From Alphaproteobacteria bacterium (GTDB lineage Bacteria > Pseudomonadota > Alphaproteobacteria > Rhizobiales > CAJQND01), in assembly GCA_024227565.1 (NCBI GenBank), contig JAAEUE010000303.1:69292-133291 (forward strand): a DNA stretch of 64,000 nt, read 5' to 3'. Shown here piece after piece: positions 18,617-27,737 of the stretch. The notes below the pieces were generated by a model. That model ran no database searches. It saw only the letters and a list, made by a program, of their open reading frames with translations, and was not told the origin of the DNA. Every line of letters begins with the position of its first letter. The first letter of the stretch is position 1. A program made the translations under genes and the position numbers.

Positions 18617-19521
18617 TCTCGGTTCACGTGTTCGAATGTTCGCAACGCCTGCGCGGTGAAGTTTGGCCTATGCTCCTTTGAAAACAGAGGGCCGGTGATT
18701 TCGCGCACCAGTTTCTTGCGGATGGCGGACCTGAAATCATCGAAATCTCTCGCCGCCATGAGGAACGCCCCGGGGCCTCCCACAACATGTGCTTTGTAGT
18801 GATCAAACAGATTGATCTTGGCCAGCTCGCCCAGGTCATACTCTTCGTTGTGAATGACCAGACCGTTCACCGTAACGCCGCTGGCAATTGCGGCGTCTCT
18901 GGCCGCGGCCGCTGACGGACCGTTGCTGGTGCCGTCGCCAGATACGTCTATGACCTTGCGCCGGCCCTCAAGGCCGTTGTTCTGCAAGGCCCGAATACTG
19001 AAGCCAAGCGCACCGGCGATATCGGTAAACCCGTCCAGCAACCGCCCCGAGCGTTCGATCTTGGAAGCCAGTTCCTCAGCTCCTTTTGCACCACGAACAA
19101 TCGTCCACCCCACAGAGGTGCGCTGTTTGCCCCGGCCAGACCAATGCACCAGGCTCACCGCAACTCCGCCGCCACCTGTCCGTTCGATTGCCCTGATCAC
19201 ATCGGGGTGCCGGAACGCTTCGGCAAATCCGCGTTGCTGAAGCGCAAATTCATGCCGATCTACGCTGGTCGAAGTATCAACCGCCAATACCAGTTCGAGC
19301 GCCACTGATGCCTGCGCCCTGGCTGGCAACACCTCGATCCACAGGCAAAGCCCGCACACCAGCGCTGCAGTGGCGGCCACTCGTCCAAATGTCGCATTGA
19401 CGAAGCAGCAATAATTGGCGATTTGGGCCCTGCACGATCGGACACTCCCACATCGGCAACACTTTCTTTTCCTCGCCCTCTGTCTGCCCTTTGAGGCAGC
19501 CGATTGTGGCATCCTACTCAT
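18613..19521 (-). CDS. DUF1194 secreted VWA-like protein
   Basis: A 302-residue protein of the DUF1194 family, which has a von Willebrand A-like fold. LELVLAVDTSTSVD carries the DxSxS metal-site motif, and VIDVSGDGTSNG is the second family hallmark. A hydrophobic segment ending in ARAQA (about residues 46-70) looks like a signal peptide preceded by a long basic, cysteine-rich stretch; no closer in-frame start is present, so I keep the ATG at 19519-19521. The start is only 21 bases from the divergent TauE/SafE start. Function unknown, probably periplasmic. Confidence 0.85.
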   Translation of the reverse strand: MSRMPQSAASKGRQRARKRKCCRCGSVRSCRAQIANYCCFVNATFGRVAATAALVCGLCLWIEVLPARAQASVALELVLAVDTSTSVDRHEFALQQRGFAEAFRHPDVIRAIERTGGGGVAVSLVHWSGRGKQRTSVGWTIVRGAKGAEELASKIERSGRLLDGFTDIAGALGFSIRALQNNGLEGRRKVIDVSGDGTSNGPSAAAARDAAIASGVTVNGLVIHNEEYDLGELAKINLFDHYKAHVVGGPGAFLMAARDFDDFRSAIRKKLVREITGPLFSKEHRPNFTAQALRTFEHVNRD

Positions 19522-19542
19522 TTGGCACCTGTTGACGCTGCA

Positions 19543-20469
19543 ATGCAGATTTATCTACCCATAGCTGAGCAGTCTATGAACGTCTTTCTCGTTCTGGGCA
19601 TGGGCGGAGTTGTCGGCTTTCTCTCCGGCATGTTCGGTGTGGGCGGCGGATTTCTGATGACCCCGCTGCTGATTTTCACAGGAATACCGCCAGCTGTTGC
19701 TGTGGCCACAGAAGCTAACCAGATCGTTGCATCGTTGGTTTCCGGCTCCATTGCCCAGTGGCGACGAAACAATGTTGATGTGAAGATGGGCCTCGTGCTG
19801 CTTGCCGGCGGCGTGGTGGGCTCGTTCATTGGCGTTGCGCTTGTAAAAGTCCTGCGTGAGCTCGGCCATGTAGATCTGGTCATTTCGCTCAGCTATGTGT
19901 TCTTCCTCGGCTTCATCGGCACCTTGATGCTGCTGGAGGCCATCCGCACCTACTTCAAAACCAAGGCCGGTAACGCGCCCCCAGCACGGCGCCCGGGCCA
20001 GCACAACTGGATCCACAAGCTGCCGTTCAAAATGCGCTTCAAGCGCTCCAAGCTCTATATCAGCGCCATTCCGCCCGTTCTAGTTGGGATGTTGGTGGGT
20101 TTGCTTGCCGCAATCATGGGCGTTGGCGGCGGGTTTATCATGGTTCCGGCGATGATTTATCTGCTGCGCATGCCAACCAACGTTGTGGTGGGCACCTCGC
20201 TGTTTCAAATTATGTTCGTTACCGGCCTCGTCACAATTTTGCATTCCGTGCAGAACCAGACGGTGGATGTGGTGCTGGCGCTCATGCTGATGGCAGGCGG
20301 GGTAATTGGCGCTCAGATCGGGGCGATTGCTGGCCAAAAACTGAAAGGCGAGCAGCTTCGCGCCCTGCTGGCCCTCATGGTACTGGGCATGTGCTTCAAG
20401 CTTGGCTTCGATCTGGTGGTTCAGCCCGATGAACTCTATTCGCTGGCAACAGCTGTGGGGGCACACTGA
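19543..20469 (+). CDS. TauE/SafE family sulfite/organosulfur exporter-like permease
   Basis: A 308-residue multi-spanning permease of the TauE/SafE family, linked to export of sulfite, sulfoacetate or related anions. Both duplicated family motifs occur: GMFGVGGGFLMTPLL near the start and IMGVGGGFIMVPAMI in the second half. I start at ATG 19543 (MQIYLPIAEQ), as in related Hyphomicrobiales; upstream in-frame codons would run into the promoter of the divergent gene. The stop is TGA at 20467-20469 and overlaps the next start by one base. Confidence 0.9.
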   Translation: MQIYLPIAEQSMNVFLVLGMGGVVGFLSGMFGVGGGFLMTPLLIFTGIPPAVAVATEANQIVASLVSGSIAQWRRNNVDVKMGLVLLAGGVVGSFIGVALVKVLRELGHVDLVISLSYVFFLGFIGTLMLLEAIRTYFKTKAGNAPPARRPGQHNWIHKLPFKMRFKRSKLYISAIPPVLVGMLVGLLAAIMGVGGGFIMVPAMIYLLRMPTNVVVGTSLFQIMFVTGLVTILHSVQNQTVDVVLALMLMAGGVIGAQIGAIAGQKLKGEQLRALLALMVLGMCFKLGFDLVVQPDELYSLATAVGAH

Positions 20470-21257
20470 TGATCCGCCTCGCTTCTTTCATTACCGCCGC
20501 ATTCCTGGTTGCCACCCTCCTGTTCGCACCTGCTCGTGAGGCAAAAGCGGAAGGCGTGGAGGCCGACCTAGCAACCCACCATGTAGCGGTTAAAACCGAT
20601 TTTGCCGGTGTCAACGTTTTGTTGTTCGGCGCCATCATCAATCAGGGCAACGTGGACAATCTTGCCCTGTTGGACATGATCATCGTGGTGCGCGGCCCCG
20701 ATCGGAAGATGCGCATTCGCAAGAAGGAACGGGTTGCCGGGCTTTGGATCAACCAGCACAGCGCAACTTTCGATGATGTGCCCGGATATTACGCGACCCT
20801 CTCCACTCGCCCCGTTGAAGAAATAGCGCCGTCTTACACGCTCCTGCAAAACGGCATTGGCTTTACGAGCTTGCAAGGCAAGCTCATCTTGTCATCGACC
20901 GGTTTCACCCAAGGCAATGTGAAGGACTATGCGGCGGCGGTTGTGCGGGTGCATCAGTCTCAGAACCTTTATCAGCAGATTAAAGGCGCCATCGGGTTCA
21001 CCGGCGAACACCTGTTCCGGGCTGAGTTCGAACTGCCTGCCAATGTGCCACTGGGCGGCTACACCGCCGAAGTGTTCACCTTCCGCGGCGGTGAGATGAT
21101 CGGCAACTACACAACTAACCTCAAGATCGAAAAGAGCGGTGTTGAACGTTTCATTTATGAACTCGCCCATCAACAGCCATTGATCTATGGCATCATATCG
21201 GTGATCCTGGCTCTGCTGGCGGGCATGGGGGCTGCGGCACTATTCCGCAAAGCTTAA
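20469..21257 (+). CDS. TIGR02186 family (Alph_Pro_TM) membrane-anchored protein
   Basis: A 262-residue protein of the alphaproteobacterial TIGR02186 family: N-terminal signal peptide (about 1-27, ending AKA), a periplasmic domain (VEADLATHHVAVKTDF, VVVRGPDRKMRIRKKER) and one C-terminal membrane helix (about 240-260). It is almost always found beside a TauE/SafE permease, and here the genes overlap by one base (TGATG), so it probably works with that permease. No molecular function is established. Confidence 0.9.
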   Translation: MIRLASFITAAFLVATLLFAPAREAKAEGVEADLATHHVAVKTDFAGVNVLLFGAIINQGNVDNLALLDMIIVVRGPDRKMRIRKKERVAGLWINQHSATFDDVPGYYATLSTRPVEEIAPSYTLLQNGIGFTSLQGKLILSSTGFTQGNVKDYAAAVVRVHQSQNLYQQIKGAIGFTGEHLFRAEFELPANVPLGGYTAEVFTFRGGEMIGNYTTNLKIEKSGVERFIYELAHQQPLIYGIISVILALLAGMGAAALFRKA

Positions 21258-21267
21258 GGGTCAGATC

Positions 21268-21774
21268 ATGGCACAACGCAAACTCCGCAAGGCAAATGTT
21301 GAAGGTCACCGGCGTAAGTTCATGGTGATCGTCGATGGGACGCCTGAATGCGAGTCGGCCGTCTATTTCTCAGCCTGCCGCGCCCGCAACACCGGCAGCG
21401 ATCTGCACATGCTGTTCGTTGTGGAGGCAGAGGACTTCCAGCACTGGCTTTCGGTCGAGGCCATTCACCAGCAAGAAGGTGAGCAGAAAGCAGCTGCCGT
21501 TTTCCGACTTTATCAGCGGAAGCTGAATGGATGGGGCTTCGATGGGATTACGCTTCACGAGACGGTGCGACACGGTGCCAAGCCTGAACAGATCATCGAA
21601 GCCATCGAGGATGATGAAGACATCAGCTTCCTGGTGTTGGGAGCATCGACATCTGCCGAAGGACCTGGAACTTTGGTCTCTCAGCTTGCCGGTACGCAGG
21701 CTGGATCGTTTCCAGTGCCAATCGTTGTCATCCCGGGCGCCCTTGAGCTGCACGAGATTGAAGCGCTTGCTTAA
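21268..21774 (+). CDS. Universal stress protein family
   Basis: A 168-residue UspA-domain protein. The Rossmann-like fold is indicated by FMVIVDGTPECESAVYFSA at the start and FLVLGASTSAEGPGTLVSQL near the end, the nucleotide-binding region. It lies 10 bases after the TIGR02186 gene, so it forms the third member of a conserved TauE/SafE - TIGR02186 - USP operon. It is cytoplasmic and may adjust the permease under stress; that is inference from context only. Confidence 0.88.
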   Translation: MAQRKLRKANVEGHRRKFMVIVDGTPECESAVYFSACRARNTGSDLHMLFVVEAEDFQHWLSVEAIHQQEGEQKAAAVFRLYQRKLNGWGFDGITLHETVRHGAKPEQIIEAIEDDEDISFLVLGASTSAEGPGTLVSQLAGTQAGSFPVPIVVIPGALELHEIEALA

Positions 21775-21782
21775 CTGCGCGT

Positions 21783-21950
21783 TTAGCCTGTCTGAGGATT
21801 TCCGTTTGAACGGCGCCGTTGAAGCGCTTCCAGCATGTGCAGAACTTCATCCAGTTCCGGGCTGACCTTCAGCCCTTCTGGTTTGCTCGGCACTGGTTCG
21901 TCGTCCCCAGCCTCAGTCGTTTTGGCCAATGCATACCCGATACGCGACAT
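21783..21950 (-). CDS. Small protein of unknown function (55 residues)
   Basis: I do not recognise this gene. It encodes a 55-residue polar protein that begins MSRIGYALAK and ends with a helical, leucine-containing segment LDEVLHMLEALQRRRS. The start at 21948-21950 is well supported by a strong Shine-Dalgarno AAGGAGGG (complement of 21958-21965) seven bases upstream; an in-frame upstream extension lacks such support. It is convergent with the universal stress gene. Confidence 0.65.
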   Translation of the reverse strand: MSRIGYALAKTTEAGDDEPVPSKPEGLKVSPELDEVLHMLEALQRRRSNGNPQTG

Positions 21951-22153
21951 GGGTAGGCCCTCCTTATTACTGCTTAACATCATACCTCCAGGAGAATAAT
22001 AAACCGCTAATGCGCCACTCCAGCGCCTGGCGAGGCGCGGATTCACCATTGCAATGTGGGCAATTAAGGGCGAGGGTTTGGCATGATTGCGGTCTTATGG
22101 CCGGCCAATCAGGATGGCTCCATCCGCCTCATGAGAACCAGACTGGGTCCCCC

Positions 22154-23773
22154 ATGCTTCTGCCGGACAGCACAGATTACGCAACGCTGAGAGCTGAGTT
22201 TCGCTGGGCGATTCCAGAGAGGTTCAACATCGCGGCCGTTGTCTGCGATAGCTGGGCCAGCCGCGCGCCTGACCAGGTGGCACTTGTGCACGTGCAAGCC
22301 GATGAAAGCGGCGTTCCGGTCACCTATGTGCAGCTGCAGCGGGCTGCAAACAAGCTGGCCAACCTGCTCGTTGCCAGCGGCATTGAGGCCGGTGACCGGG
22401 TGGCCATCCTGCTTCCCCAAACACCGGAAACCGCCATCGCCCACATTGCCATCTACAAGATCGGAGCTGTGGCCTTGCCGCTGGCAGATCTGTTCGGCGT
22501 GGAGGCGCTGGAGTACCGCTTCAACAATTCAGGCGCCAAGGCGCTGATCACCGCTCATGCTTCATTAAGCAAGATCTCCGAAATCCGCGGCGCGGTTCCA
22601 GGCCTCAAGCACATCTGGTCAATCGACGGGCCAGGCGAAGGGGTCGCCGGGCTTCATGAGGCCATGGAGAGCGCCAGGGATACGTTTGAAACGGCCGGCA
22701 CAGCCCCAGACGACCCTGCCCTGATGATCTACACCTCCGGCACCACAGGCCCGCCCAAGGGCGCTCTTCACGGGCACCGGGTGCTGGCGGGCCATTTGCC
22801 CGGGATCCAGTTCGGCCACGACTTCTTCCCCCAACCCGGCGACCGCATCTGGACACCGGCGGACTGGGCCTGGGCGGGCGGGCTGCTCAATGTGCTGTTG
22901 CCCGGCCTGTTCTTCGGCGTGCCGGTGATCGGCCACAGGTTTGAGAAGTTCGACCCTGACCGCGCCTTTTCGCTGATGGCCGAACATGAGGTGCGCAACA
23001 CGTTCGTTCCGCCCACAGCGCTTAAGATGATGCGGGCCGTGCCCAACCCGGCCAGCAAGTATGACCTCAAGATCAGAACCCTGTTCTCCGGCGGCGAAGC
23101 TGTGGGGCGCGAGCTGCAGGACTGGGCCGTCGAGGAATTTGGCCAGTCGATCAACGAGATCTATGGGCAGACCGAGTGCAACCTCGTGCTGGAAACCTGC
23201 GTGGCGGCCGGAATTTACCGCAAGGGAGCGATTGGCAAGGCGGTGCCGGGCCATGAGGTGGCCATTGTGGATGGCAACGGCACCCCCCTGCCCCCAGGCG
23301 AAGCCGGTGCCATCGCCGTGCGCCGGCCAGACCCGGTGATGTTCCTGGAATATTGGGGCCAACCGGAAGCCACGCGCGACAAATACATCGGCGACTGGCT
23401 CATAACCGGCGACCAGGGCACCTGCGATGAAGACGGCTACTTCTATTTCGTGGGCCGCGATGATGACGTCATCACATCGGCTGGATATCGCATTGGCCCA
23501 GGAGAGATTGAGGACTGCCTGATCGGCCACCCGGCCGTGAAGCTGGCCGCAGCGGTGGGCAAACCCGATGAACTCAGAACCGAGATCGTCAAAGCCTTCA
23601 TTGTTTTGAACGATGGCTTTGAAGGCTCAGAGGCGCTGGAAACAGAGATTAAGACCTACGTTCGCGAACGCCTGGCCGCGCATGAATATCCCAGAGAAAT
23701 CGCCTTCGAGGATGACCTGCCATTGACGACCACGGGCAAAGTCATTCGCAGATTACTGCGCGACAAAGCGTGA
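22154..23773 (+). CDS. AMP-binding acyl-CoA synthetase
   Basis: A 539-residue ANL-superfamily adenylating enzyme that activates a carboxylic acid with ATP and joins it to CoA. The AMP-binding motif YTSGTTGPPKGALHG, the YGQTECN motif and the C-terminal catalytic lysine in TTTGKVIRR are present. The pattern, including DWAWAGGL, is that of short/medium-chain acyl-CoA synthetases related to acetyl-CoA synthetase; chain length is not predictable here. I use ATG 22154 because the family N-terminus begins there; an open frame upstream to 21929 overlaps the small divergent gene and lacks family sequence. Confidence 0.9.
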   Translation: MLLPDSTDYATLRAEFRWAIPERFNIAAVVCDSWASRAPDQVALVHVQADESGVPVTYVQLQRAANKLANLLVASGIEAGDRVAILLPQTPETAIAHIAIYKIGAVALPLADLFGVEALEYRFNNSGAKALITAHASLSKISEIRGAVPGLKHIWSIDGPGEGVAGLHEAMESARDTFETAGTAPDDPALMIYTSGTTGPPKGALHGHRVLAGHLPGIQFGHDFFPQPGDRIWTPADWAWAGGLLNVLLPGLFFGVPVIGHRFEKFDPDRAFSLMAEHEVRNTFVPPTALKMMRAVPNPASKYDLKIRTLFSGGEAVGRELQDWAVEEFGQSINEIYGQTECNLVLETCVAAGIYRKGAIGKAVPGHEVAIVDGNGTPLPPGEAGAIAVRRPDPVMFLEYWGQPEATRDKYIGDWLITGDQGTCDEDGYFYFVGRDDDVITSAGYRIGPGEIEDCLIGHPAVKLAAAVGKPDELRTEIVKAFIVLNDGFEGSEALETEIKTYVRERLAAHEYPREIAFEDDLPLTTTGKVIRRLLRDKA

Positions 23774-23833
23774 AGCAGCTAAAGCAAGATGAGTCTAGAT
23801 TGAACCAATCAGCAAAAATTGTTCTTCAATGCC

Positions 23834-23912
23834 GTCCTCGGGCTTGACCCGAGGACCCACCGCCGCAAGCGCCAATTCCCACCGCATGGGCCCTCGGGTC
23901 AGGCCCGAGGGC
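23834..23912. repeat. REP-like double hairpin, copy 1
   Basis: Two perfect palindromes face each other: GTCCTCGGG / CCCGAGGAC (23834-23842, 23848-23856; loop CTTGA) and GCCCTCGGG / CCCGAGGGC (23890-23898, 23904-23912; loop TCAGG), separated by 33 bases. The arrangement resembles a bacterial interspersed mosaic (REP pair). It fills the gap between the convergent acyl-CoA synthetase and flippase genes. Copies occur at 36266-36340 and 41182-41200. Confidence 0.85.
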
Positions 23913-23960
23913 GACATCCGCTATGGCCGTTCAAATGATTCAATTTGACCTCATATCGCT

Positions 23961-25322
23961 CTAGCTCCGAACGCTTTCAGGCCATAGGGCAAGGACCGGA
24001 AAACCAAACCGTTTTCGTGCAATCCAGGCCAACGCTGCGCTTTCCAATAACATGGAGACCATGGTGGCAATCGCCGTGCCGGTCAGCCCGTAGAGCGGGA
24101 TCAGGATCATGTTGAGGCCCACGTTGAAGGCCAGCACCACCAGCAGAACGATGGCACATTGCTTCTGGCACCCGCACATGGACAGCATGACCTGCATGGG
24201 CCCAATGGCGGCGCGCACGAGCAGGCCAAACGCAATGAAGAACATCAGCTCATAGCCCGCAACGAACTCTGCGCCGAACAGCCAGAGAAGCGGTTTACCG
24301 AGGGCCAACACACCGCCGGCCGTCAGCAGCGAGGGCCAGAAGGTCAACACGCATGCTTTCTTGTAAAGCGCCAGCAACCCGGCGCGGTCATCGGTTGCAA
24401 ACAAAGCCGAGAAGCGCATGCCGAACGCCGAGGCAATCGCGAAATACACAAACGACGTCAGGCTGATGGTGCGCACAGCGGCATAGTAGAGCGAGATCTG
24501 ATCTGCGGTCACGAGCAGCTTCAGCACCAGCACATCTGAATGCAGCAGCAGCATCGAAAAGCCTTCAAGCAGCAGCAGCGCAAGCGAAACGGTCAGCCAG
24601 GTGCGCGGCTCATAGGCCCGCGGGCCTGCCGGAATTTTCGTCTTGAACGACCTCACCTGAAGGAAATATTGGCCCGCCGTGATCACAAACAGCGAGACCA
24701 GCAAAGCATAGGCGCCGGTTACCGCGTTGGTCTCATAGCCCGCCAGTTTGGCCAGGCCCAACAACCCGATCATGATCAGGGGCCGGAAGACAAAGGCCGG
24801 CACCAGCGCCAGGCCAATCCAGCCTTGAGATTTCCCTACACCCTCCTGCAGCTCGTTTAGCGATTGCAACGGCAAGCAGCCCAGCACCAGGATCAACGGC
24901 AGGGCAAGCTCGTCGGAAATCTGCCCGCCCAGAAGCTGCACCACCCCAACGGCGGCCACGCAACACAAGGTCCCAGCCCAGATGGCGCCAATGCGGGCAC
25001 TGGTGAGAAACCCTCTAAACTTGCCCCACTCGCCGCGCGCGCCATATTCGGAGAGGAACCTGACCGAGGCCCAGGGAAGGCCGAACGAGGTCAGAGCCGA
25101 AAGCACGCTCATCAACACGATGCAGTAGGTGAATATCCCGAACTCAAAGATCCCCATCCAGCGCGCCAAAAGGATTTGCGTGCCAAAGGCCAGACCTGCG
25201 CTGACAACCCGGATGGAAAAGGCAAAAAGGGCGCTGCGGCGGGCTTGAGCGTCATCGCTCTCCCGGTCCAGCAAACCGGCAAGCACACCCCCCAGCAAAC
25301 TTGTGCCAGATGCAACCTGCAT
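23961..25322 (-). CDS. Oligosaccharide flippase family protein (Wzx/MATE-like)
   Basis: A 453-residue, strongly hydrophobic protein of the polysaccharide biosynthesis/flippase superfamily, with about 12-14 membrane helices. The N-terminal helix pair (SIRVVSAGLAFGTQILLARWMG followed by FGIFTYCIVLMSVLSAL) is typical of Wzx-like lipid-linked sugar flippases. No glycosyltransferase genes are adjacent, so its sugar substrate and polymer are unknown. The ATG at 25320-25322 gives a normal length. Confidence 0.85.
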   Translation of the reverse strand: MQVASGTSLLGGVLAGLLDRESDDAQARRSALFAFSIRVVSAGLAFGTQILLARWMGIFEFGIFTYCIVLMSVLSALTSFGLPWASVRFLSEYGARGEWGKFRGFLTSARIGAIWAGTLCCVAAVGVVQLLGGQISDELALPLILVLGCLPLQSLNELQEGVGKSQGWIGLALVPAFVFRPLIMIGLLGLAKLAGYETNAVTGAYALLVSLFVITAGQYFLQVRSFKTKIPAGPRAYEPRTWLTVSLALLLLEGFSMLLLHSDVLVLKLLVTADQISLYYAAVRTISLTSFVYFAIASAFGMRFSALFATDDRAGLLALYKKACVLTFWPSLLTAGGVLALGKPLLWLFGAEFVAGYELMFFIAFGLLVRAAIGPMQVMLSMCGCQKQCAIVLLVVLAFNVGLNMILIPLYGLTGTAIATMVSMLLESAALAWIARKRFGFPVLALWPESVRS

Positions 25323-25410
25323 GAACCCAATGTCCCAATGGCGAAACGGGTCTGGTCGCAGACCGGGTTCCGCTGATCAGAAAGCCTAGGTTGCAAGCAA
25401 TAATATTTTC

Positions 25411-25962
25411 TTATCCCGCAAAGCCGCCCTCATCGAGAAACTGCTGTTCCTCTGCGGTTGTGGCCCGGCCCAGAATGATGTTGCGGTGGGGAAAGCGGCC
25501 AAAGCGCTTGACGATGTCCCGGTGGTCAACAGCGTAGGCCACGTTGTCCTTGAGGGTCGGATCGCCCTTGAAGAGCCTCACACAGAGCTCTTGATCTTCA
25601 AGGTCCTCGGAGTGCATCAGCGGCATGTAGACAAACGCGCGGGCCGCCTGGGGCACCTCCCCATCAACCTTTTTCTCCAAGGCCAGCCGCGCCATTTCAG
25701 CTGCCTTGGGGTCAGCCGCAAACATATCCGGCGAGCCGCGATACATGTTGCGCGGAAACTGATCGAGCAGGATGATCAGCGCGAGCATTCCCTCGGCACT
25801 GTCAGCCCAGGCATCGTGGGCGCCGCCGCGCGCAGCTTCGTGGGCCTGCTTGAAACGAGCGGTGATCTCAGCATCAAAGTCGTCACTCTTGGCAAACCAC
25901 TTCTCTTTGCCGGCGGCAAACCAGAAATCCAAAACATCACGAGGATCGATTGGCTGGGTCAT
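25411..25962 (-). CDS. DUF924 family protein
   Basis: A 183-residue cytoplasmic protein of the DUF924 family. Characteristic segments are VLDFWFAAGKEKWFAKSDDFD at the start and LIILLDQFPRNMYRGSPDMFA in the middle, with FPHRNIILGR near the end. The fold is alpha-helical and TPR-like; no function is established. It starts 15 bases after moeA stops on the same strand, so it may share the molybdenum cofactor transcript. Confidence 0.9.
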   Translation of the reverse strand: MTQPIDPRDVLDFWFAAGKEKWFAKSDDFDAEITARFKQAHEAARGGAHDAWADSAEGMLALIILLDQFPRNMYRGSPDMFAADPKAAEMARLALEKKVDGEVPQAARAFVYMPLMHSEDLEDQELCVRLFKGDPTLKDNVAYAVDHRDIVKRFGRFPHRNIILGRATTAEEQQFLDEGGFAG

Positions 25963-25977
25963 TTTCGGCCTCCATTA

Positions 25978-27234
25978 TTATACAAATCCAAACTCAGAAA
26001 AGGGGATGAACGAAACCATCTGCCCCTCATCCACCGAGGTCACCTCTTCAGGCACCTCGATCAATCCTGTCGCCGCGGTCAGCCCTGAGATCAGACCTGA
26101 GCCGTCGCGGGCAAACTTGTGCGCCTTGCCATCCTCAATCCAGGCGCGCCAGAATTCGCGCCGGTCCGGCTTTTTCTTGCCGATCGCAAATGCCGCGGGA
26201 ACAGAAAACCGCCTCGGCGCCTGCCAAACCGCGCCCTGGAGATAGGCAAACATCGGCTGGGCATAGAACAGGAAACACACAAACGCCGCCACCGGATTGC
26301 CCGGCAGGCCCAGGAACACCGTGTCGCCAATTTGCCCGAACGCCAGCGGCCGGCCCGGCTTCACCGCAAGCTGCCAGGCGTGTAGATTGCCTTCGGAAGC
26401 CATTACGCTGACAATGTGATCTTCCTCGCCGCGGCTCGCCCCGCCCGTGGTCAAGATCACATCATGGTTGGCGGACGCCTCCAGAATTGTCCGGCGCACG
26501 GTGGCCTCATCATCGCCCACAATGCCCAGATCGGTGATGGTGACGTTGACCGTCTCAAGCAGGGCGCGCAGCAAGAAGCGGTTGGAATCGTAAACCTGTC
26601 CCGTTTGAAATTCTGCGCCAGGCTGCAACACTTCATCACCGGTCGACATGAGCGCAACCGACAGAGGGGCGTAACACGCCACCTGGTCCTGGCCGGTTGC
26701 AGCGATGGCGGCGAGTTCCTGAGGCCGAAGCCGGGTGCCCGCGCCTGCCACGAGGCTTCCAGCGGCAAAATCCTCGCCAGCGGCCCGCACGTTTGCCCCG
26801 GGCTTGATGCCGCTCGGCACCTCGACCGCCTGCCCGTCGCTCTCACAATCTTCCTGCATGAACACAGTGTCTGCCGCGCCGGGCATGCGCGCGCCGGTGA
26901 ATATGCGCGCTGCAGCGCCTGCCTCCAGCGCCAACTCCCGCGTATCGCCCGCCGCAACCCGCTCAGTGACTTTCAGCCTGGTCATGCCATCAGCGTTCAG
27001 ATCGGCTGCCCGAACCGCATAGCCGTCCACCGCCGCATTGGTGTGGGCTGGAATGTTACGGGGCGCTGCCACATCTTCGGCCAGAACCAACCTGTGGGCC
27101 TGTTCAAGCGGGAGGTTTCGAACCGAGGCAATCGGTGACAAGCGCTCCTTGAGCAGAGCCAACACCTCGTCATGGCGCAGGCGGTCTTTGTCATGAAGAA
27201 AACAGTCATCCAGCAGCCGGCGCGCGCTGGTCAT
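25978..27234 (-). CDS. moeA: Molybdopterin molybdotransferase MoeA
   Basis: A 418-residue MoeA, which inserts molybdate into adenylylated molybdopterin in the cytoplasm. Domain order is usual: N-terminal MoeA_N with NAAVDGYAV, central MogA-like domain with TTGGASRGEEDHI and GLPGNPVAAFVCF, and the small C-terminal domain. Its ATG (27232-27234) overlaps the TGA of mobB as ATGA. It belongs to the operon MOSC - fdhD - mobA - mobB - moeA and would serve the iorAB enzyme and formate dehydrogenase, among others. Confidence 0.95.
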   Translation of the reverse strand: MTSARRLLDDCFLHDKDRLRHDEVLALLKERLSPIASVRNLPLEQAHRLVLAEDVAAPRNIPAHTNAAVDGYAVRAADLNADGMTRLKVTERVAAGDTRELALEAGAAARIFTGARMPGAADTVFMQEDCESDGQAVEVPSGIKPGANVRAAGEDFAAGSLVAGAGTRLRPQELAAIAATGQDQVACYAPLSVALMSTGDEVLQPGAEFQTGQVYDSNRFLLRALLETVNVTITDLGIVGDDEATVRRTILEASANHDVILTTGGASRGEEDHIVSVMASEGNLHAWQLAVKPGRPLAFGQIGDTVFLGLPGNPVAAFVCFLFYAQPMFAYLQGAVWQAPRRFSVPAAFAIGKKKPDRREFWRAWIEDGKAHKFARDGSGLISGLTAATGLIEVPEEVTSVDEGQMVSFIPFSEFGFV

Positions 27235-27737
27235 GAGCCCAGACCGGCAAACTCGACGATAAAGTCTGCGATCGCCGGAATGTCGTCCCGGTCAAACGCC
27301 GGCACGGTTTCTGCGGCCGGATCGCCGTTGGTGGACACCGCCACCACATTCTTGTCCTCGCCCGCCAGGCGTGGATGCTCCATCTCAACATTCACCGCTT
27401 CGATCTTCGGCATCATGCCGTGGCGGTAGCCTTCAATGATCACCAGATCACACGGCGCCAATTTGGCCAGCATGTCTTCCATGGGAGGCTCATCTTCCGC
27501 CTTCAGCTCATGAATGAGCGCCCAGCGGTTGCGCGAGACAATGGCCACCTCCTGGGCGCCGGCCTCGCGGTGACGATAGCTGTCACGGCCCGGATGGTCC
27601 AAATCGAAATGATGGTGGGCATGCTTGACGGTGGAGATCTTGTGGCCCCGCCCGGTGAGCTCAGCCACCAGATTGGCGGTCAACGTGGTTTTGCCGGCGT
27701 TCTTATAGCCGGCAATGCCCAAAACCCTCTGTGTCAC
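27231..27737 (-). CDS. mobB: Molybdopterin-guanine dinucleotide biosynthesis protein MobB
   Basis: A 168-residue P-loop GTPase that assists MobA in making molybdopterin guanine dinucleotide. Walker A is GYKNAGKTT near residues 8-16, and the KHAHHHFDLDHPGRDSYRH segment is the family hallmark. The start is GTG at 27735-27737 and overlaps the mobA stop (GTGA); its own stop overlaps moeA. All three genes are therefore translationally coupled. Confidence 0.95.
   Translation of the reverse strand: MTQRVLGIAGYKNAGKTTLTANLVAELTGRGHKISTVKHAHHHFDLDHPGRDSYRHREAGAQEVAIVSRNRWALIHELKAEDEPPMEDMLAKLAPCDLVIIEGYRHGMMPKIEAVNVEMEHPRLAGEDKNVVAVSTNGDPAAETVPAFDRDDIPAIADFIVEFAGLGS

Noticed and set aside
22619-23530. 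303-codon open frame opposite the acyl-CoA synthetase
   Set aside because: Antisense of an intact adenylating enzyme.
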